Positions 6,541 to 10,764 of a stretch of DNA of 10,764 nt are shown here, piece by piece. The stretch spans positions 1 through 10,764 of the forward strand of contig JAPLCS010000336.1 of assembly GCA_026392145.1 (NCBI GenBank), written 5' to 3'. Numbering within the stretch: the first letter of the stretch is position 1; each line of letters starts with the position of its first letter. A program made the position numbers and the translations under genes. The notes below the pieces were generated by a model. The model ran no database searches, was not told where the DNA came from, and saw only the letters and a program-made list of their open reading frames with translations. Source of the DNA: Fimbriimonadales bacterium. GTDB taxonomy: Bacteria; Armatimonadota; Fimbriimonadia; Fimbriimonadales; Fimbriimonadaceae.

Positions 6541-7526
6541 TGATGACCCTTCTTGCTTACTCACTTATTCCCATTCTCTCACTAGCAGATGCACCTTCAA
6601 AGGGCTTCACCTCGTGGCAGTCAGCACTCGCCTCCAAAGACTCCATCAGTGCCAAAGTATCCATCCAAACCGTAGGTGGAACTTCGACCAACTTTGCGAT
6701 TGACCTCAAAAAGCCAAACCTCGTCCGACTAGACACCTCAACCGAACTCGTAGTCGCCGACGGAACCACCATCACCACCTTCGACAAGAAAGGCAATATC
6801 TGGTACAAGCGACCCCAAACCAAAGAAGATTTCTCCGTACTCATGGGTGACGAAAAATACACCCTCTTCAGCGGATTCTTCGGCGTCACTCCAAAGACCG
6901 TAAAGACCACCGATGCCGGCACCCGAACCCTCGCCGCTGAGCAGGTTCTCGAAATCAAAGCCATCATGGACAAAAGCGCAAAGGTCACCCAAAGCTTCTT
7001 TGTCGGCCAAGATGGAATCGCGAAGCGAGCCGCCCTCACCGCAGAAAGCAAAGTCAAGCAAGGCGAAAAAGTTCAAGTCATCACCACCGCAAGCAATGTC
7101 GTGGTCAACGGTAACTCCGTCCCAGACCTCTTCGCGTTCAAGGCTCCTTCAAACGCCAAAGAAATTGACTACCAAGACCTCATCGCCAACAAGTGGTTCC
7201 TCGACCTCGACGAAGCCAAACTTGTAGCCAGCCGAACAAACAAGAACATCTTCATTGACTTCATGGCAACTTGGTGCGGACCTTGCAAGCAAATGGAACG
7301 AGAAGTATTCGTCACCGACGAATTCAAAGCCATGGGCAAGAAACTCGTCTTCTGCAAGATCGATATCGACATGAACCCCGCCCTCGCCGAAAAGTACGGG
7401 GTAACCGCAATCCCCAACATGTTCGTCATCCGACCCGATGGCTCAGTAGTGGGTTCGATTCTCGGTTCAATGCCGCTCACCGCGTTCATGCAAGAACTCG
7501 AAAAACTCACCTCCTCAAACAAGTAA
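6540..7526 (+). CDS. Exported LolA-like/thioredoxin-domain fusion protein
   Basis: A 328-residue protein with a short hydrophobic N-terminus (MMTLLAYSLIPILSLADA) that looks like a weak signal peptide without basic residues. Residues about 22-205 read as a LolA/DUF2092-like lipid-binding beta domain: a Lys-Pro-Asn-Leu-Val-Arg segment (IDLKKPNLVRLD, 54-65), ELVVADGTTITTFDKKGNIWY and PDLFAFKAP. Residues about 220-325 are a thioredoxin fold with the redox motif WCGPC (245-249; cysteines 246 and 249) and cis-proline 292 in AIPNMFVI. The CGPC motif suits a disulfide reductase, but an exported protein might instead reduce or isomerise envelope disulfides. No transmembrane electron donor of the DsbD/CcdA type is encoded here. 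Two ATGs are adjacent (6540, 6543); no strong Shine-Dalgarno site is seen. It is divergent from the glycosyltransferase gene and ends at a strong terminator. The LolA-like assignment is by pattern; the thioredoxin assignment is firm. Confidence 0.85.
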   Translation: MMTLLAYSLIPILSLADAPSKGFTSWQSALASKDSISAKVSIQTVGGTSTNFAIDLKKPNLVRLDTSTELVVADGTTITTFDKKGNIWYKRPQTKEDFSVLMGDEKYTLFSGFFGVTPKTVKTTDAGTRTLAAEQVLEIKAIMDKSAKVTQSFFVGQDGIAKRAALTAESKVKQGEKVQVITTASNVVVNGNSVPDLFAFKAPSNAKEIDYQDLIANKWFLDLDEAKLVASRTNKNIFIDFMATWCGPCKQMEREVFVTDEFKAMGKKLVFCKIDIDMNPALAEKYGVTAIPNMFVIRPDGSVVGSILGSMPLTAFMQELEKLTSSNK

Positions 7527-7544
7527 GCAAAGGAACAGAAACAA

Positions 7545-7577
7545 AAAAGACCCCTCAGGATTCCTGAGGGGTCTTTT
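7545..7577. terminator. Strong bidirectional intrinsic terminator
   Basis: AAAAGACCCCTCAGGA (7545-7560) and its exact reverse complement TCCTGAGGGGTCTTTT (7562-7577) flank a single T. In RNA the GC-rich stem GACCCCTCAG/CTGAGGGGTC is flanked by A-run and T-run on either strand. It lies between the convergent thioredoxin-like gene (stop at 7526) and nuoI (stop at 7623) and can serve both. Confidence 0.92.
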
Positions 7578-7622
7578 CATACCTGTTGACAACCCAAAAA
7601 GTGTGATCGCAAAAACGAGCAA

Positions 7623-8069
7623 TCAGTCCCGATGCATAGGTTCCAAGAGCATTTCCTTGGTGTAAATGAAATCCTCTCGGTGATAGTTCGCCAATTCAAA
7701 ATCCTTTCTCAGCACAATCGCACCCGTCGGACAAGCCTCCTGACAATAGCCGCAAAAGATGCAGCGAATCATGTTAATCTCATACCGCGCCGCATACCGC
7801 TCACCAGGACTAAACCTTGCCTCGTCGGTGTTCTCCGCCGCGCCAACATAAATACACTTGGCAGGGCAGGCTCCCGCACACAGCGAGCAACCAATACATC
7901 GCTCCAACCCGCTTTCGTATCGTGTCAAAACATGTCGCCATCGCGTCCGAGGAAACTGCTCTCGCTTCTCCTCCGGATACATAATCGTTTCCTTCTTATG
8001 GCTCAGTCGCCGCTGGGTAATTCCCATACCGCTCAACAGCGGCTTGACCACTTTATCAAGAATCGCCAT
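7623..8069 (-). CDS. nuoI: NADH-quinone oxidoreductase subunit I (2x[4Fe-4S])
   Basis: A 148-residue protein, short but within the family range. It contains two complete 4Fe-4S motifs: C58/C61/C64/C68 in CIGCSLCAGACP and C103/C106/C109/C113 in CIFCGYCQEACP. These bind clusters N6a and N6b, which carry electrons from the peripheral arm of complex I to N2 in NuoB. The N-terminal KETIMYPEEK and PRTRWRHVLTR stretch is typical of NuoI and separates it from plain ferredoxins. Its ATG overlaps the nuoB stop as TAATG, so the two are translated as a pair. It ends 46 bases before the shared terminator. The standard neighbours nuoH and nuoJ are not present. Confidence 0.95.
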   Translation of the reverse strand: MAILDKVVKPLLSGMGITQRRLSHKKETIMYPEEKREQFPRTRWRHVLTRYESGLERCIGCSLCAGACPAKCIYVGAAENTDEARFSPGERYAARYEINMIRCIFCGYCQEACPTGAIVLRKDFELANYHREDFIYTKEMLLEPMHRD

Positions 8070-8662
8070 TAGCCAGCCACCCCAGTAGTTTCGATATCAA
8101 CAATGTCACGAGAATTCAATTCAACCAATCGTAGGTCAGTCATTGTCTTGGCTCGCCCCCGCTTGATCTTCTCTTGCAACTTCATAATGCCGTAAATCAA
8201 CGCATCTGGAGATGGAGGACAACCGGGAACATACACATCAACCGGAACCACCTGGTCAGCACCCTGAACAATCGCGTAGTTGTTATAGACGCCACCCGAA
8301 GAAGCACACGCTCCCATCGAAATCACCCACTTGGGCTCGGGCATTTGGTCATAAATCTGCCTCAGAACAGGAGCCATCTTCTTGCTCAACCGCCCCGCAA
8401 TAATCATCACATCAGCCTGTCGCGGTGTCGCTCGGAACGCCTCAGAACCAAACCGGGCAAAGTCGAATCGTGGTCCGGCAGCTCCCATCATTTCAATGGC
8501 GCAGCAAGCAAGACCAAAAGTGACCGGCCACAACGAGTGAGCTCTTGCTTGGTTTACCAAGGTTTCCAAGGAAGTGACCACAACAGAACCACCTCGCTGG
8601 GCATCCCCAATCACAGGGGTCGAACTATCGTGAAGTACAACGGTTTCAACTCGCTTTGGCAT
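8069..8662 (-). CDS. nuoB: NADH-quinone oxidoreductase subunit B (N2 cluster)
   Basis: A 197-residue NuoB/PSST subunit with all four N2 [4Fe-4S] ligands: tandem Cys53-Cys54 in [10 protein letters not shown], Cys119 in [10 protein letters not shown] and Cys148 in [10 protein letters not shown]. Other family segments are [20 protein letters not shown] and [14 protein letters not shown]2 passes electrons to quinone at the junction with NuoD and the membrane arm. The ATG at 8662 has a good site, AAGGAA, 5 bases upstream (minus strand 8673-8668). TAGAAT just upstream (8679-8674) could be its -10 element. The gene is first in a two-gene nuoB-nuoI unit, with no nuoA before it and no nuoC/nuoD after it, unlike the usual A-N order. 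The C-terminal 30 residues ([20 protein letters not shown]) are not conserved core. Confidence 0.96.
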   Translation of the reverse strand: MPKRVETVVLHDSSTPVIGDAQRGGSVVVTSLETLVNQARAHSLWPVTFGLACCAIEMMGAAGPRFDFARFGSEAFRATPRQADVMIIAGRLSKKMAPVLRQIYDQMPEPKWVISMGACASSGGVYNNYAIVQGADQVVPVDVYVPGCPPSPDALIYGIMKLQEKIKRGRAKTMTDLRLVELNSRDIVDIETTGVAG

Positions 8663-8698
8663 GACGTTTCCTTATTCTACCAATCCAACCACAATCTC

Positions 8699-8715
8699 AG
8701 AGTCCTTAGAACTCT
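8699..8715. promoter_or_regulatory. Imperfect palindrome between nuoB and the lipoprotein gene
   Basis: AGAGTCCTTAGAACTCT is a 17-base palindrome around a central T with one mismatched pair. It sits in the 114-base divergent gap and could bind a regulator of either gene. Nothing ties it to a known factor. Confidence 0.25.
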
Positions 8716-8741
8716 CGAATCTCACCCGACCCCCATTTTTT

Positions 8742-8770
8742 CTGACCAAATCAACAAAAAAGAGGATAAT
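8742..8770 (+). promoter_or_regulatory. Candidate promoter for the substrate-binding lipoprotein gene
   Basis: CTGACC (8742-8747) and GATAAT (8765-8770) are 17 bases apart. The -10 element ends 6 bases before the ATG at 8777, so transcription might begin at or next to the start codon. The alternative is a promoter further upstream with GAGG (8762-8765) used as a ribosome site 11 bases before the ATG. Confidence 0.35.
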
Positions 8771-8776
8771 CAAACC

Positions 8777-10174
8777 ATGAAGAACGCACTCCTGCTGGCA
8801 TTTTCCACCATTTGCCTAACCCAGACCATGCTCTCAGGATGTGGCTCGTTCTCCTCAAAAAGCGCCAAGAACAACGGCGACAAAGGGCACCCTATCTACA
8901 ACGTCGCCAGCCGATACGATGTCAAATCGCTCGACCCAGCCTCTGTTCAAGACTGGACCACCGCCCACGTCCTCTCCTACCTTTATGCCTCTATCGGTGA
9001 AGTGTGCGAAATTGAGACCAAGGACCAAAAAACCTACACCCTCACCCTCAAACCATCAAAGTTCTCAAACGATCAACCCGTCAAACCCGCAGACATTCAA
9101 TTCACCCTCGAACGAGTACTCGAACCCGAAACCATGTCCGGCTCCGGCTTCCAATTCGCCAGCCAAATCTCCCCCGGCAGCATCAAAATACTCTCCGACA
9201 CTCAGCTTCAATTCACCCTCACCACCCCCGATGCCTCATTCAAGGAAAAACTGCGTGACCGATCCTTCGGCATCGTGAATTCAAAACTTGTCGAAAAGAA
9301 AAAGCAACTCGTCACTTCTCAGCTCGGAATGGGAATCAGCAACTGGAAAATGATTGCGTACACTCCGAACTCCGACATCACCCTCGAAAGTCTAATCGAC
9401 CACCAACAACTCAAATTCAGATACGTCAAGGACAGTGCGACTCGCCGAAACCTCTACGACACCGGCTCGGTGCAATACGCAATGTTCGCCCCCCACGAGC
9501 TCGGAGCCATCAAAGGACATCCCGACATCAGCTCAGGCGGTCCCGAAACCCTTGTCTATCTCCAAATCAACCCAACAACTCAGCCCGCACTCGATGCCCA
9601 AACCCGCCGCATCATGCGTCTCAGCGTGCAACAAACCGTGGACTTCAACAAAATTCTCGCCGGAGCCGTCCAGCCAGTAAATTCCATGTTTGCACTATCC
9701 TTTGATGACCTCAAACAATTCCAACCCATCACCAGCAAACTCCGAATGCCGGTGCCCAAAACCGAGTTTCAAATCACCTACGCAGAAATCGGAATGCAAA
9801 ATCCCGCAGTCGAAGGCATCGTCACCGGACTCAATCAAGCAGGATTCAATGTCACCGGTCGTGCCATGCCCAGCGGCGAAATGATTACCCGAAACAACAA
9901 AGGACAAATCCCCATCCTCTTCACCGGCTGGCAACCCGACTATCCGGGTCCTCTCAACACCGCACCCATGATGTTCCACTCAAAAAGTAGCGGCAACCAT
10001 ACCGCCTTCAAAAACGCCGAAGTGGACAAACTCATCAACCTCGCTCAACAAGGAATTGACACCGAAGCAAACATCCGAAAAGTCACCGAAATCATCGAGA
10101 ATGAGTGTCCAGTGATCCCCCTCTATATTCAGCACGACCTCATCCTCAAAAAATCCGATCCGCCCAAACGATAA
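8777..10174 (+). CDS. Oligopeptide-type ABC transporter substrate-binding lipoprotein (SBP family 5)
   Basis: A 465-residue lipoprotein. The signal peptide ends in the lipobox LSGC with acylated Cys22. The next part matches SBP_bac_5 proteins: IYNVASRYDVKSLDPASVQDWTT, then YTLTLKPSKFSNDQPVKPADIQFTLERVL, and the C-terminal WQPDYPGPLNTAPMMFHS, NAEVDKLINLAQQG and ENECPVIPLYIQHD. These bind di- or oligopeptides, or other small ligands, and hand them to an inner-membrane permease. It is shorter than the usual 500-550 residues; the segment between the first strand and the 'TLTLKP' strand is compressed, and the 'LAESW' part is not seen. The frame is open far upstream to 8174, but that stretch is antisense to nuoB; the ATG at 8777 starts a clear signal peptide. 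No permease or ATPase gene is adjacent, so the ligand and partner are unknown. Confidence 0.92.
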   Translation: MKNALLLAFSTICLTQTMLSGCGSFSSKSAKNNGDKGHPIYNVASRYDVKSLDPASVQDWTTAHVLSYLYASIGEVCEIETKDQKTYTLTLKPSKFSNDQPVKPADIQFTLERVLEPETMSGSGFQFASQISPGSIKILSDTQLQFTLTTPDASFKEKLRDRSFGIVNSKLVEKKKQLVTSQLGMGISNWKMIAYTPNSDITLESLIDHQQLKFRYVKDSATRRNLYDTGSVQYAMFAPHELGAIKGHPDISSGGPETLVYLQINPTTQPALDAQTRRIMRLSVQQTVDFNKILAGAVQPVNSMFALSFDDLKQFQPITSKLRMPVPKTEFQITYAEIGMQNPAVEGIVTGLNQAGFNVTGRAMPSGEMITRNNKGQIPILFTGWQPDYPGPLNTAPMMFHSKSSGNHTAFKNAEVDKLINLAQQGIDTEANIRKVTEIIENECPVIPLYIQHDLILKKSDPPKR

Positions 10175-10193
10175 AACGTATAACTTCAGGCAT

Positions 10194-10219
10194 AAAAAAT
10201 GCACACATAACTGTGTGCA
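10194..10219 (-). terminator. Intrinsic terminator of the tRNA-Lys gene
   Basis: TGCACACA and TGTGTGCA form an 8-base-pair stem with a 4-base loop (10200-10219). Read on the minus strand it is followed by six T residues (10199-10194) and lies 20 bases after the tRNA 3' end. On the plus strand no T-run follows, so it is less likely to stop the lipoprotein transcript. Confidence 0.8.
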
Positions 10220-10238
10220 CATTCAAAATCAACCGAAG

Positions 10239-10313
10239 TGGTGGGTCCGGAGGGATTCGAACCCTCGACCAATGGCTTAAAAGGCCACTGCTCTACCGCT
10301 GAGCTACAGACCC
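10239..10313 (-). tRNA. tRNA-Lys (anticodon UUU)
   Basis: A 75-base cloverleaf with encoded CCA. Acceptor GGGTCTG pairs with CGGACCC (one G-U). The D arm is GCTC/GAGC, the anticodon stem GTGGC/GCCAT with loop CTTTTAA giving anticodon TTT, and the T arm GAGGG-TTCGAAT-CCCTC. It decodes AAA and AAG. A promoter and a terminator of its own flank it, so it is a single-gene transcription unit. Confidence 0.97.
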
Positions 10314-10326
10314 GGCTGACCGAAAA

Positions 10327-10356
10327 ATTATACCCAAAAGGGTAAATTAGTGTCAT
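10327..10356 (-). promoter_or_regulatory. Promoter of tRNA-Lys, overlapping the purM start codon
   Basis: On the minus strand ATGACA (10356-10351) and a consensus TATAAT (10332-10327) are 18 bases apart. The -10 element ends 13 bases before the tRNA 5' end. The -35 element covers the first two bases of the purM ATG on the other strand. Confidence 0.75.
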
Positions 10357-10764
10357 GGCTGAAGAACTTACCTACGCTTCGTCTGGTGTGAACATTGACG
10401 AATCCCAACGAGCCCTACGAAGTGTCGTTGAGCGGATTCGAGCAACCCAGGGCGAGAGAGTGGTAGGTGGCATCGGCGGATTCGGTGCCCTATTCAAAGG
10501 CGCCTTCCCCGAAATGAGCAACCCGATGCTCGTCTCAAGCATCGACGGCGTGGGAACCAAAACAAAAGTCGCCGCCATGGCAGGCGACTACAGCGGCCTC
10601 GGCAAGGACATCGTCAATCACTGCGTCAATGACATCCTCTGCCAAGGAGCCCGCCCCCTCTTCTTCCTCGACTACTACGGTTGCTCCCGTATGAACGCCT
10701 CCACCTTCGAACAAGTCGTAGGCGGCATGGCGGAAGCATGTGCTGAAATAGGTTGCGCCCTCAT
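10355..10764 (+). CDS. purM: Phosphoribosylformylglycinamidine cyclo-ligase (AIR synthetase), 3' truncated by window edge
   Basis: Open from the ATG at 10355 to the window end, 136 codons visible of about 340-350 expected. It catalyses the ATP-dependent ring closure of FGAM to AIR, the fifth step of purine synthesis, in the cytosol. Diagnostic segments are YASSGVNID (7-15, compare YkdAGVDid), GGFGALFKG (41-49), SSIDGVGTKTKVA (61-73) with the DGVGTK nucleotide/Mg site, and the signature VNHCVNDILCQGARPLFFLDYY (87-108). No clear Shine-Dalgarno site is placed; AAGGG ends 12 bases before the ATG. TAAATT (10343-10348) stands 6 bases before the ATG and could be a -10 element for a leaderless message. 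A TACCC-AAAA-GGGTA inverted repeat (10331-10344) lies between the tRNA and this gene. No other pur gene is in view. Confidence 0.95.
   Translation, partial: MAEELTYASSGVNIDESQRALRSVVERIRATQGERVVGGIGGFGALFKGAFPEMSNPMLVSSIDGVGTKTKVAAMAGDYSGLGKDIVNHCVNDILCQGARPLFFLDYYGCSRMNASTFEQVVGGMAEACAEIGCAL

Noticed and set aside
7623..8662. nuoB/nuoI-like pair as part of a group 4 hydrogenase
   Set aside because: The segments around the N2 ligands and the NuoI N-terminus are typical of complex I, and no hydrogenase large subunit is present.
8174..8776. Upstream extension of the lipoprotein frame to 8174
   Set aside because: It is antisense to nuoB, and the real protein begins at 8777 with a signal peptide and lipobox.
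10105..10302. Small plus-strand frame ending in IRTLDQWLKRPLLYR
   Set aside because: It reads through the antisense of tRNA-Lys, a well-known false gene.
10239..10313. tRNA-Lys as an integration site for a mobile element
   Set aside because: No integrase, no repeat of the tRNA 3' end and ordinary housekeeping genes on both sides.
10331..10344. TACCC-AAAA-GGGTA as a purine riboswitch or terminator
   Set aside because: The stem is only five pairs, without T-run or conserved riboswitch core; at most it is a small operator.
1..10764. CRISPR array or other regular repeat array
   Set aside because: No regularly spaced direct repeats were seen on either strand.

Overview
The window looks like chromosomal DNA from a free-living bacterium. 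Phylum can only be inferred. Heavy use of CGA arginine codons, several start codons without a good Shine-Dalgarno site, an ECF sigma module with a STN-type sensor, RHS debris and a two-gene nuoBI unit would suit Armatimonadota (Fimbriimonas-like). Only a 16S or marker-gene search would settle this.

Left part (1-1700) is accessory and eroding. It holds the 3' end of an RHS/YD-repeat protein gene. A small AT-rich gene overlaps it by ATGA and appears broken by one frameshift; it sits where an RHS immunity gene would. On the other strand is a remnant of a large serine recombinase that has lost its catalytic domain.

Middle part (1705-6499) is a minus-strand block. Reading downstream from 6499 it encodes a GT-C membrane glycosyltransferase, an ECF sigma factor (TTG start, 6 bases after the previous stop), a one-pass membrane anti-sigma candidate with a periplasmic STN-like domain (ATGA overlap), a membrane protein with two zinc ribbons and an L7/L12-like C-terminal domain, and a thiolase. 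The first three are tightly coupled and probably form an envelope-sensing regulatory operon. The last two follow after gaps of 52 and 58 bases.

A 40-base divergent promoter region with a perfect 9+9 inverted repeat (6503-6540) separates this block from a plus-strand gene for an exported LolA-like/thioredoxin fusion. That gene ends at a strong bidirectional terminator (7545-7577) shared with the convergent nuoB-nuoI pair, two electron-transfer subunits of complex I. Divergent from nuoB is an oligopeptide-type substrate-binding lipoprotein gene without a permease beside it.

Right edge: tRNA-Lys(UUU) on the minus strand, with its own promoter and terminator, and the start of purM (AIR synthetase) on the plus strand. 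The tRNA -35 element overlaps the purM start codon. There is no CRISPR array, rRNA or complete mobile element. The most unusual items are the double zinc-ribbon/L7/L12-like protein, the sigma/STN-anti-sigma operon, and the RHS tail with its frameshifted partner.
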